A stretch of 64,000 bases of DNA, from the NCBI RefSeq assembly GCF_030283145.1, contig NZ_JASNWE010000005.1:806001-870000 (forward strand), read 5' to 3'. A model generated the notes under the pieces. That model was not told the origin of the DNA and ran no database searches. It saw only the letters and a program-made list of their open reading frames with translations. A program made the translations under genes and the position numbers. Shown here piece after piece: positions 1 through 7,733 of the stretch; the first letter of the stretch is position 1; every line of letters starts with the position of its first letter. The stretch is from Actinomadura xylanilytica (GTDB lineage Bacteria > Actinomycetota > Actinomycetes > Streptosporangiales > Streptosporangiaceae).

Positions 1-646
1 TGATCAGGCTGCGGTTGGGCGCGACGACGAGCGCGCCGTGCGGCCCGATCGAGAGGTACTCCTCCAGCCAGGCCAGGTGGGTGACGGCGTAGAACGTCCA
101 GCCGTGCAGCACCGACACGCGCACGCCGCTCAGGTCCTGGTCGTCGCTCTGGAGCGGCCCGTCGGCCCGGACGTTGGCCCGGCCGAGCATGAACAGCGCG
201 TCGCCCGAGACCGGCCAGCCGTCCATCTCCTCGTTGGTGACCGTCCGGACCGTGGTCGGGGTGTCGACCACCACGACCTCGATCAGGCCGGGCGCGAACG
301 GGCGGGCCGCCAGCACCCCGTTGTCGGCCTCGGCCGGGTAGATCCGGGTGCGCAACAGATGCTGGGCCAGCTCGAAGTCGCTGAGGTCCAGGGGCTCCTC
401 GATCGCGGTGACGATCGTGGTGACGTGGTCGGAGACCAGCGCGGGCCAGTCGTCGCGGGGCACCAGCCGGGCGAGCTGGCCGAGCAGGCGCATGCTGACG
501 TGCAGCCGGTTGGCGCCCTCCAGCAGCATCACGTCGCCGGGCATCCGCCGGCAGGTGTAGCCGAGGCTCTCGGCCACCAGGACCAGCAGGGAGCCGAGGG
601 TGCCGTCGTCCCAGGGATCGGGACGCGCGTGCCTGCCGCCGCTCAT
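1..646 (-). CDS. Hypothetical protein, DUF1444/YtpQ-like, 3' end outside window
   Basis: The gene runs off the left edge, so about 215 N-terminal residues are visible. The ATG at 646 overlaps the stop of the upstream LD-carboxypeptidase gene (ATGA), so the two are probably translationally coupled. The product looks soluble, with no signal peptide or membrane segment. A middle stretch reads LIEVVVVDTPTTVRTVTNEE and is followed by a helix with FMLGRANV. This resembles the C-terminal half of DUF1444/YtpQ proteins, where a strand with V-D is followed by an A..N helix. That family match is from memory and weak. Without the C-terminus I cannot assign a function. Confidence 0.75.
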   Translation of the reverse strand, partial: MSGGRHARPDPWDDGTLGSLLVLVAESLGYTCRRMPGDVMLLEGANRLHVSMRLLGQLARLVPRDDWPALVSDHVTTIVTAIEEPLDLSDFELAQHLLRTRIYPAEADNGVLAARPFAPGLIEVVVVDTPTTVRTVTNEEMDGWPVSGDALFMLGRANVRADGPLQSDDQDLSGVRVSVLHGWTFYAVTHLAWLEEYLSIGPHGALVVAPNRSLI

Positions 647-1734
647 CGCACACCTCCGGGCGCTTCCAGGGTCAGTGCCCCGGCGTCGAGCCGGACCGGG
701 ACGCCCAGTTCCAGCGTGCGCTGGCAGGGCCCGTGCCCGGCGGGGACGCCGGCCAGGATGGGCACGCCGAGCGGGCCGAGCCGCCCGGCGAGCACCGCGT
801 CGACCTCGGCGGGGTCGCCGCACCGGGTCCAGGACCCGAGCGCGACGCCGGCCGCACCGTCGAACCAGCCCGCCTGGAGCAGCTGGGTGAGCATCCGGTC
901 GATCCGGTAGGGCGCCTCGGCGACGTCCTCCAGGAAGACCACGCGGCCCGCCGCGGGCGGCGGGGCGTACGGGGTGCCGAGCAGGGCGGCGAGCAGGCTC
1001 AGGTTGCCGCCGGTGAGCACCGCTTCGGCCCGTCCCGGCCTCAGCGCGTGCGTGCCGGTGAGGACACGGGGCCCGGTGCCGACTGCGCCCTCCTCCTTGA
1101 ACAGAACGGCGCGGAGGCCGTCCAGCGTCCGGGCGAGAACGGCGTCGCCGGGGCCGGGGGCGGGAGTGTCAGCGTCAGCGCCGGCGGGGGCGAGGTCGGC
1201 GAGGCGTCCCGCGGGCATCGGGCCGAACGAGGTGGTGATGCCCAGGCGTGTTCCAAAGGCCGCGTGCAGCGCGGTGATGTCGCTGGAACCGTGCAGCGCC
1301 TTCGGCCCAGGGCCCGCCTCCACCGCGGCCCCGGTCGCGGCGGCCAGCGCGGGCCAGTCGAGATGGTCGAGCACGCGGGTGGCGCCGTAGCCGCCGCGGG
1401 CGCAGATCACCGCGCGGACCCCCGGATCGCACCAGGCCGCTTGGAGATCGGCGGCGCGATCGGCATCGGTTCCGGCCAGCCGCTGCCATGCCTCGGGCAC
1501 CGGGCCGGCGCCGCCGAGACCGGTCCGGTCGAGTACGTGCGCGGACACCGTGACGTCGAGGCCGAGATCCCGGAGCACCGCGCAGCCGGCCTCGAGCCTG
1601 GCGGGATCGGCCGGGCCGCTCGGGGCCACCACCGCCACCCGGTCGCCCGGCCTCAGCCGGGCGAACCTCCGGGGCACCGAACCGGGCGCGACGGGCCGAT
1701 CGTGCACGGCCCCCGCGCGGGCGCCCCCGCTCAT
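643..1734 (-). CDS. ldcA: S66 family muramoyltetrapeptide LD-carboxypeptidase
   Basis: Predicted cytosolic serine peptidase that removes the terminal D-Ala from murein tetrapeptides during cell-wall recycling. The 363-residue product opens with RPGDRVAVVAPSGPADP, the usual S66 N-terminal strand. The nucleophile serine sits in HGSSDITALH (many relatives have GYSD). The catalytic Glu is likely in FLEDVAEAPYRIDRML and the His in VPAGHGPCQ. An in-frame GTG lies 21 nt further upstream, but the AGGAGGG Shine-Dalgarno lies inside that extension, about 9 nt before the ATG at 1734, so 1734 is preferred. The stop overlaps the next gene by 4 nt. Confidence 0.9.
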   Translation of the reverse strand: MSGGARAGAVHDRPVAPGSVPRRFARLRPGDRVAVVAPSGPADPARLEAGCAVLRDLGLDVTVSAHVLDRTGLGGAGPVPEAWQRLAGTDADRAADLQAAWCDPGVRAVICARGGYGATRVLDHLDWPALAAATGAAVEAGPGPKALHGSSDITALHAAFGTRLGITTSFGPMPAGRLADLAPAGADADTPAPGPGDAVLARTLDGLRAVLFKEEGAVGTGPRVLTGTHALRPGRAEAVLTGGNLSLLAALLGTPYAPPPAAGRVVFLEDVAEAPYRIDRMLTQLLQAGWFDGAAGVALGSWTRCGDPAEVDAVLAGRLGPLGVPILAGVPAGHGPCQRTLELGVPVRLDAGALTLEAPGGVR

Positions 1735-1825
1735 CAACCCGATCCCTCCTCGCACCGCAACGGATAGAGCTTGTCAGGATACGGACCCCAGCGGAAGGGG
1801 CCGCATGTCACGACCCGCCAACAGA

Positions 1826-2593
1826 TCACCGGCGCCCGCCGGGCACGAGCCCGGCCAGGCGGGGCAGCGTCGCGCCGACCGGCTCGCGCAGCACGAGGTC
1901 GGCGATCCCGTCGTAGGGGGTGGGCTCGGCGTTGAGGACGATCAGCCGGGCGCCGCGCTCGACGGCCTCCTGGCACAGGCCCGCCGCGGGCTCGACGGTG
2001 AGCGAGGTGCCCGCGGCCACGAACAGGTCGCAGGAGCGCGCGGCGTTGACCGCCGCGTCCAGCACCTCCGCCACCAGGGGCTGGCCGAACGAGATCGTCG
2101 CCGACTTCTGGAGGCCGCCGCACTCGGCGCAGGGCGGGTCCTGCTCGCCGGCGTCGACCCTGGCCAAGACCTCGGGCATCGGCGTGCGCAGGCCGCAGGC
2201 CAGGCACTCGGCCTCCCGCATGGAGCCGTGGATCTCCAGCACCGTCGCCGGGTCGGACCCGGCCCGCTGGTGCAGCCCGTCGATGTTCTGCGTGATCAGG
2301 CGGCGCAGCCGCCCGGACCGCTCCAGATCGACCAGTGCGGCGTGCGCGGCGTTGGGCTCGGCGTCCCACCCGGGGTGGTCGCGGTGGGACCGCCAGGCGC
2401 GGCGGCGCACCTCGGGGTCGGCCAGGTAGGACCCGATCGTCGACATCGCCTCGGCGGACGGATCTCGGGTCCAGACCCCCTGCGGGCCCCGGAAGTCGGG
2501 GATGCCGCTGGCGGTGCTGATCCCCGCACCGGTGAGCACCGTGATCGATTCGGCTCCCGCGAGCAGGTCCGCGAGGGTGGGCGCAGCGTCCAT
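1826..2593 (-). CDS. cobB: Sir2-family NAD-dependent protein deacylase
   Basis: A class III sirtuin of 255 residues, expected to remove acyl groups from protein lysines using NAD. All diagnostic motifs are visible: GAGIS and GIPDFRG for the nicotinamide/NAD pocket near the N-terminus, TQNIDGLHQRAG with the catalytic His region, and GTSLTVEP near the C-terminus. Four cysteines in two C-x-x-C pairs (ECLACG and PPCAECGG) should hold the structural zinc. The ATG at 2593 is preceded by a TAGCCT hexamer with only 6 nt between, so the mRNA may be leaderless. The gene is divergent from the sulfotransferase. Confidence 0.95.
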   Translation of the reverse strand: MDAAPTLADLLAGAESITVLTGAGISTASGIPDFRGPQGVWTRDPSAEAMSTIGSYLADPEVRRRAWRSHRDHPGWDAEPNAAHAALVDLERSGRLRRLITQNIDGLHQRAGSDPATVLEIHGSMREAECLACGLRTPMPEVLARVDAGEQDPPCAECGGLQKSATISFGQPLVAEVLDAAVNAARSCDLFVAAGTSLTVEPAAGLCQEAVERGARLIVLNAEPTPYDGIADLVLREPVGATLPRLAGLVPGGRR

Positions 2594-2599
2594 CCCCCA

Positions 2600-2605
2600 A
2601 GGCTA
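2600..2605 (-). promoter_or_regulatory. Putative -10 box of leaderless sirtuin mRNA
   Basis: TAGCCT on the minus strand ends 6 nt before the ATG at 2593. Transcription would start at or next to the A of the start codon. No convincing -35 was seen. The same spacing recurs before several genes in this window. Confidence 0.45.
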
Positions 2606-2701
2606 GGCCCGGAACATTCCACTCTGGCCCGATTATCCCGCACACCCGTGGGAGCGTCGCGGACCGCGGCGCCCCCGGGAAGTGCCAAACTTGGTGCTCG
2701 T

Positions 2702-3676
2702 ATGAGGTCGACGCCGCACATCCTCGTGATCAACGGCACCAAGGTCCGCCGTCCGGTCTTCGTGCTGGGCGCCCCCCACTCCGGTGCCGAGCTGCTGGCG
2801 CGCGCGGTGAAGCGCTCCGCCGGCTTCCACCTGACCACGGGCCGCCCCGGCGTGCTGCGGGTCGCCTACGCGTTCGCCCGGCAGCCGTCCATCGCCAGCG
2901 ACCGCGAGCGGGGCGCCGCGCGGGTCCTGCGCGACGCCTACGCCGAGGCGTGGCAGATCTCCGAGCGCGCCTGCGCCGCGTGCCCCGCCGAGTGCCGCGA
3001 GCTGGCCGGCCTGCCGCCCGCACCCGCAGCGCCGGGCGGCGCCGGGGCCGGACCGGCCGGCGGGGGCCAGTGCGTCGACGCGCATCAGGTGCTCCGGTTC
3101 GCCGACGCGTCCACCGACCTGATCTACAGCGCCGACGTGCTGCTGGACGCCTTCCCCGACGCCCAGCTGCTCCAGGTGATCAGGGACGGGCGGGACGTGG
3201 TCGCCGACATGCTGGGCGACCCGCGCTGCCTGGCCTGGTTCAAACCCGGGCTCGCCAACCTCGACCGGGTGTTCCCCAACCCGTTCTTCGGCGTCGAGGA
3301 GCTCGCCGAGCGCGACCGCTGGACGCGGTCGGCCACCGCGGTCAAGTGCGCGCTGCGGTGGCGCGGCTCGGTGCGCCTCAGCGCCCGGCTGCGCCGGCAG
3401 ACGCCCGAGGACCAGCTGTTTACCGTCCGCTACGAGGACCTGGTCGCCAAGCCGCGCCGGGTCGCCGGCGAGGTGTCGGACTACCTGGGCGCCCCGATCT
3501 CGCGCTCGACCCTGTCCGGGCTGGTCCGGACGGGCCGGGCGGGCCGGCACGAGGCCGACGAGCACGGCGTCGGCGCCTGGCGCGAGCGGCTCAGCCCGCG
3601 GCAGGTCGCCCAGGTCGAGAAGGTCGCCGGAATCGAGCTCGGCCGGCTGGGCTACCCGCTCAGCGCCGCCGGATGA
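2702..3676 (+). CDS. PAPS-dependent sulfotransferase family protein with an inserted cysteine cluster
   Basis: Predicted sulfotransferase of 324 residues. Near residues 23-32, VLGAPHSGAELL forms the 5'-phosphosulfate loop, with the family's usual K/R-S/T replaced by H-S. Around residues 159-166, QVIRDGRDVVADML is the 3'-phosphate-binding R-D-x-R-D signature, and FTVRYEDLV follows. An insertion in the first half carries C91, C94 and C98 (CAACPAEC) and then C124 after a Gly/Pro-rich stretch. I do not recall that cluster from the family; it could bind metal or form disulfides. The acceptor substrate cannot be inferred. The ATG at 2702 is the first credible start and no good Shine-Dalgarno is seen. 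Confidence 0.85.
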   Translation: MRSTPHILVINGTKVRRPVFVLGAPHSGAELLARAVKRSAGFHLTTGRPGVLRVAYAFARQPSIASDRERGAARVLRDAYAEAWQISERACAACPAECRELAGLPPAPAAPGGAGAGPAGGGQCVDAHQVLRFADASTDLIYSADVLLDAFPDAQLLQVIRDGRDVVADMLGDPRCLAWFKPGLANLDRVFPNPFFGVEELAERDRWTRSATAVKCALRWRGSVRLSARLRRQTPEDQLFTVRYEDLVAKPRRVAGEVSDYLGAPISRSTLSGLVRTGRAGRHEADEHGVGAWRERLSPRQVAQVEKVAGIELGRLGYPLSAAG

Positions 3677-3809
3677 GGGCCCGCTGCGCGTCGGCGTCGG
3701 ACCCCAGCCAGCCGATGGCGACGCCCGCGGCGCCCAGCCCGACCAGAAGCACGGTGTAGCGTCCCGGCCCGCTCTTCACGACCCGGCCGGGATTGATCAT
3801 CGAAAGCAT
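3660..3809 (-). CDS. Small single-pass membrane protein, 49 residues
   Basis: Short gene found by reading the minus strand from the ATG at 3809 to the TGA at 3660. A GAGAGGGG Shine-Dalgarno lies just upstream. The product starts MLSMINPGRVVKSGPGRYTV. It then has one hydrophobic segment (about residues 19-36, with a GLGAAGVAIGWLG pattern) and a charged tail ending in ALIRRR. The N-terminal basic residues suggest inside positioning of the N-terminus. Its last 17 nt overlap the 3' end of the sulfotransferase gene on the opposite strand. Function unknown; it may be an actinobacterial membrane miniprotein that standard gene callers miss. Confidence 0.65.
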   Translation of the reverse strand: MLSMINPGRVVKSGPGRYTVLLVGLGAAGVAIGWLGSDADAQRALIRRR

Positions 3810-4004
3810 GGTGGTCCCCTCTCCCGCGGCTGCTCGCGCCCCCCAACGGCGCCGCCACCGACTCTGACGCCGCCAGATGGCCGCCGGGTTGCGAACCGGG
3901 CGTGCTGCGGGAAACGCGGAAACAGCACCCGCGCTCTAGAGAGAGGATGCCCGGGGAGGCCGCCCGCTACGCACCGTCACCCGGTGGCGTGCGGCCCCCG
4001 GTGC

Positions 4005-6098
4005 TCACTCGGCGCCGAGCGGCTCCGCCGTCCGCCCGCCCGCCTCGCCGTCCGCGCCCCCGCCGGCCGGCCGGTCCGGCAGCCCGTCCGGCCCGCCCGA
4101 CCCGTCCGGGAGCCCGTCTCGCCGCCCGTCCTGCCGGGCGAACTGGGTCCGGTACAGCTCGGAGTACAGGCCGCCCGCCAGGAGTAGCTCCTCGTGGCGC
4201 CCGCGCTCGGCCACCCGGCCGTCCTCGATCACCAGGATCTGGTCGGCCTCGCGGATGGTGGACAGCCGGTGCGCGATCACCAGCGAGGTCCGCCCGGCGA
4301 GCGCGGTCCGGAGGGCCCGCTGCACGGCGGCCTCGGACTCGGAGTCCAGGTGCGCGGTCGCCTCGTCCAGGACGACGACCGACGGCTCCTTGAGCAGCAG
4401 CCGCGCGATCGCCAGGCGCTGCTTCTCACCGCCCGACAGCCGGTAGCCGCGGTCGCCCACGACCGTGTCGAGCCCGTCGGGCATGTCGGCGAGCAGGGCG
4501 CCGACCTGTGCCGCCTCCAGGGCGGCGTGGATCTGCCCGTCGGAGGCGTCCGGGCGGGCGTAGCGCATGTTCTCGCGGATCGAGTCGTGGAACAGGTGGG
4601 CGTCCTGGCTGACCACGCCGACCCGGTCGCGCAGCGAGTCCAGCGTGACGTCCCGGACGTCCTCGCCGCCGATGCGCACCGCCCCGTCGGACACGTCGTA
4701 GAGCCGGGAGACCAGGTGCGTGATGGTGGACTTGCCGGCCCCGGACGGGCCGACGAGCGCGACGAGCTGGCCCGGCTCGGCGGTGAAGTCCACGTCGTGC
4801 AGGACCTCGCGTCCCGGCGCGGTGTCGGTGCGGGCGATGGATTCCAGGGAGGCCAGCGAGACCTCCTCGGCGGACGGGTAGGCGAACCGCACATGGTCGA
4901 ACCGGACCGAGGGCGCCGCGTGCCGGACGCCGTCACCGGGCGCGTCCAGACCGGTCTGCGCGTCCGGGCCGCCGGGGCCCGCCGCCGGGTTCGGGCCGGC
5001 CGGGCGGTCCGGGCCCCGCCCGAGGTCGCGGGCGCCCTCGCGGTCGCGGATCAGGGGCTCGAGGTCGAGCACCTCGAACACCCGGTCGAAGCTGACCAGG
5101 GCGGTCATGATGTCGACGTGCACGTTGGACAGCGCGGTCAGCGGCCCGTACATCCGGGTCAGCAGCGTCGCGAGGGCGACCAGGGTGCCGAGCTCCAGCG
5201 TGTCGCCCACCACCAGCGAGCCGCCGAGCCCGTACACCATGGCCGTGGCGAGGGCCGCCACCAGTGTGAGCGCGGTGAAGAAGACCCGTCCGTACATCGC
5301 GGCGATGATGCCGATGTCGCGGACCCGCGCGGCGCGCTGCGAGAAGTTGTGCTCCTCCTCGGCGGGCCGCCCGTAGAGCTTGGCGAGCATCGCGCCCGCC
5401 ACGTTGAACCGCTCGGTCATCAGCGAGCTCATCTCGGCGTCGAGCTGCATCTGCTCGCGGCTGATCCGGGACAGCCGCCTGCCGACCCACTTGGCCGGCA
5501 GCACGAAGATCGGCAGCAGCAGCAGTGCGATCAGGGTGACCTGCCAGGACAGCACCAGCATGGTGATCAGCACCAGCACCAGGCTGATCACGTTGGAGAC
5601 CACCGAGGACAGCGTGGTGGTGAGCGCCCGCTGGGCGCCGATGACGTCGGTGTTGAGCCGGCTGACGAGCGACCCGGTCTGCGCCCGCATGAAGAACGCG
5701 ACGGGCTGGCGCTGGACGTGCCCGAACACCTGGGTGCGCAGGTCGTAGATCAGCCCCTCGCCGATCTTGGAGGAGTACCACCGCTGCGCCAGCCCGAGCA
5801 CCGCCTCGACCAGGGCGAGCGCGGCCACCCCGGCGGCCAGCCAGAGCACGATGCCGGTGCGGGCCGGCACGATGCCCCGGTCGATGATCGACTTGAGCAG
5901 CAGCGGGTTGGCCACCACGATCACCGCGGCGAACGAGTTCAGCGCCAGGAACAGCACGAGCTCGCGCATGTAGGGACGCGCGTAGCCGGCGATCCGCTTG
6001 ACCGTGCCGGGCTTGAGCTTCTGCTGGGTGACCGACCCGTCCCGGCGGAACGAGGCCATCACCTGCCAGCCGCTGCCCGGCATTCCCGGCATCGCCAC
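4005..6098 (-). CDS. ABC exporter, fused transmembrane and ATPase domains
   Basis: A half-transporter of about 697 residues with an N-terminal six-helix type I exporter domain and a C-terminal nucleotide-binding domain. Walker A is GPSGAGKST (about residue 449), the signature is LSGGEKQR (about 553), Walker B is SVVVLDEAT (about 569) and the H-loop is IAHRLST. A Gly/Pro-rich linker of about 40 residues separates the two domains, and another low-complexity tail of about 45 residues follows the ATPase. GGAGG lies 5 nt before the GTG at 6098 and 11 nt before an in-frame ATG at 6092; either could be the start. No partner subunit is adjacent, so it is probably a homodimer exporting a lipid or drug. 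Confidence 0.92.
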   Translation of the reverse strand: MAMPGMPGSGWQVMASFRRDGSVTQQKLKPGTVKRIAGYARPYMRELVLFLALNSFAAVIVVANPLLLKSIIDRGIVPARTGIVLWLAAGVAALALVEAVLGLAQRWYSSKIGEGLIYDLRTQVFGHVQRQPVAFFMRAQTGSLVSRLNTDVIGAQRALTTTLSSVVSNVISLVLVLITMLVLSWQVTLIALLLLPIFVLPAKWVGRRLSRISREQMQLDAEMSSLMTERFNVAGAMLAKLYGRPAEEEHNFSQRAARVRDIGIIAAMYGRVFFTALTLVAALATAMVYGLGGSLVVGDTLELGTLVALATLLTRMYGPLTALSNVHVDIMTALVSFDRVFEVLDLEPLIRDREGARDLGRGPDRPAGPNPAAGPGGPDAQTGLDAPGDGVRHAAPSVRFDHVRFAYPSAEEVSLASLESIARTDTAPGREVLHDVDFTAEPGQLVALVGPSGAGKSTITHLVSRLYDVSDGAVRIGGEDVRDVTLDSLRDRVGVVSQDAHLFHDSIRENMRYARPDASDGQIHAALEAAQVGALLADMPDGLDTVVGDRGYRLSGGEKQRLAIARLLLKEPSVVVLDEATAHLDSESEAAVQRALRTALAGRTSLVIAHRLSTIREADQILVIEDGRVAERGRHEELLLAGGLYSELYRTQFARQDGRRDGLPDGSGGPDGLPDRPAGGGADGEAGGRTAEPLGAE

Positions 6099-6352
6099 AT
6101 GAGCCTCCGAGGGGTCGGCGGCCGCCCGAGCGATGCGCGAGCGTGCACGCGGGTAATCAAGTAAGCATCTCAGTGTCGACGACGAGAACACACCGCCGCC
6201 GCGAGCGCTTCCCGGCTCCGCTCACGGCGTAACCCTCGGCGCCCGGGGCTCCCGGGACTCTGGTGGGACCTCTGGACACGGGCCGGGTCCGACAGACACC
6301 GGGCGCACCCGCACCGCCGAGCGGCTCCCGGTGGACGAGGGACGGGCCCTGG

Positions 6353-7198
6353 TCAGCCCTGGGCGCCGAAGAGCTCGCGGAGACGGCCGATCTGCTCCCG
6401 GCGCTCGGCCGCGCACTGCTCCTCGAGGGTGTTCTCCGGGGCCTGCCACAGCAGGCGCTTGGTGGCCACGGCCGCGCCGGGGTTCACCGCGAGGAGTGCC
6501 GCGGTCAGCTCGCGGACGGCGGCGTCGAGCCCGTCGCGCGGGACGACGACCTCGGCGAGGCCGAGCCGGGCGGCCTCGTCGGCGAGCACGGTGCGGGCGG
6601 TCAGGCACAACTCCAGCGCCCGCGGCACGCCCACGATCTCGACCAGCGGCTTGGTGCCGGTCAGGTCGGGGACCAGCCCGAGGGCCGGCTCCTTCATGCA
6701 GAACTTGGTGTCGTCGGCGATGACGCGCAGGTCGCAGGCCAGGGCGAGCTGGAAGCCGCCGCCGATGGCGTGCCCGTGCACCGCCGCGATCGTCACGATG
6801 TCGGGGCGCCGCAGCCAGGTGTAGCCCTCCTGGAGCCCGGCGATGAACCGGTCGGTCGCCTCGGCGTCGGAGCCGTCGGAGAAGCTCTCGTCACCGCCGC
6901 CGGAGAACATGGCGAGGTCGATGCCCGCGGAGAACGAGGGTCCCTCGCCGCGCAGCACGACCACCCGCACGCCGGCCGGCAGCGACCGGCCGATCGCGGC
7001 CAGCCCGCGCCAGGTGGCGAACGTCATGGCGTTGCGCCGCTCGGGCCGGTCGAGGGTGACCGTGGCGACCTCGCCGTCGACCGCGAACCGCAGCCCGGCC
7101 GCGGCCAGCTCCGCCGCGGACGGTCCGGCCGCGTCCGGTGACGCGTCCCGTCCGGTGGCCGATTCCGGCCGCGTCCGCTCCGCCCTCGCGTCAGCCAT
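6353..7198 (-). CDS. Enoyl-CoA hydratase/isomerase family protein
   Basis: Crotonase-fold enzyme of 281 residues expected to act on acyl-CoA in the cytosol. Visible signatures are VTLDRPERRNAMTF, GEGPSFSAGIDLAMF (oxyanion-hole strand, with F-S-A-G-I-D) and AAVHGHAIGGGFQLALACDL, the second oxyanion-hole glycine. The first 35 residues are a charged, Ala/Pro-rich extension. The ATG at 7198 has GGAGAGGGG upstream and is preferred to earlier in-frame codons. From memory, an enoyl-CoA hydratase (echA12) lies next to the small HTH gene and ABC-F gene (Rv1472-Rv1473A-Rv1473) in M. tuberculosis, as here. The exact substrate is not evident. Confidence 0.92.
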   Translation of the reverse strand: MADARAERTRPESATGRDASPDAAGPSAAELAAAGLRFAVDGEVATVTLDRPERRNAMTFATWRGLAAIGRSLPAGVRVVVLRGEGPSFSAGIDLAMFSGGGDESFSDGSDAEATDRFIAGLQEGYTWLRRPDIVTIAAVHGHAIGGGFQLALACDLRVIADDTKFCMKEPALGLVPDLTGTKPLVEIVGVPRALELCLTARTVLADEAARLGLAEVVVPRDGLDAAVRELTAALLAVNPGAAVATKRLLWQAPENTLEEQCAAERREQIGRLRELFGAQG

Positions 7199-7404
7199 GA
7201 CGCCCCTCTCCGTGTGGACCTGTCGGTGGCAGGCGGCCGATCCGCCTGTCACGGCGGCCAGGGGCGTTCCCGGAGGGTCGCACGACCCCGTCCCCACCGG
7301 TCCCCGTCGACCGGGGGCACCCGGCCCGCCGCCGCGACCGAACCCTACTCGGCCGGCCGCGGCGACGGTTCAGGCGGTGCGCTCATCCGGGGGTCGGCGT
7401 CCGG

Positions 7405-7617
7405 TCAGGACTTCTTGCCGCGGGTCGCGCCGCCGCGACCGCGCAGATTGACGCCGGATTCGGTCAGAATCCGGTGGATGAACCCATACGAGCGGCCGGT
7501 GGCGGCTGCCAAGGCGCGGATGCTCTCGCCGGAGTCGTACCTCTTTTTGAGTTCCGTCGCCAGCTTGTCGCGCTCGGCACCGGTCACGCGGGTGCCCTTC
7601 TTAAGGGTCTCGGCCAC
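7405..7617 (-). CDS. Small helix-turn-helix DNA-binding protein (Rv1473A-like)
   Basis: A 70-residue basic protein whose core, SIRALAAATGRSYGFIHRIL, is a clear helix-turn-helix with a Y-G-F recognition helix. The tail ends RGRGGATRGKKS. The GTG at 7617 has GGGAGG 5 nt upstream and gives the expected length; an upstream in-frame extension is unlikely. It lies between the ABC-F and enoyl-CoA hydratase genes, all on the same strand, as in mycobacteria. Proteins of this type are very conserved in actinobacteria, but I know of no established target. Confidence 0.92.
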   Translation of the reverse strand: MAETLKKGTRVTGAERDKLATELKKRYDSGESIRALAAATGRSYGFIHRILTESGVNLRGRGGATRGKKS

Positions 7618-7733
7618 GAGTACCTCCCGTAGTGATGTGGTGACCGCTGCGTTATCCCCCGCCATGATCAGTCATTCCCGCGCGTTCGGCTACCCACTCG
7701 GCCAGAAAAGATCTGCGGAAGTGACCATGCAGG

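Noticed and set aside
1550..2701. Plus-strand extension of the sulfotransferase frame back to 1550
   Set aside because: This stretch is antisense to the sirtuin and LD-carboxypeptidase genes and lacks family motifs; the protein-like sequence starts at 2702.
3652..3858. 68-codon minus-strand frame overlapping the 49-residue membrane protein
   Set aside because: It is Arg/Gly-rich without a hydrophobic core; the alternative frame starting at 3809 has a proper ribosome-binding site and membrane helix.
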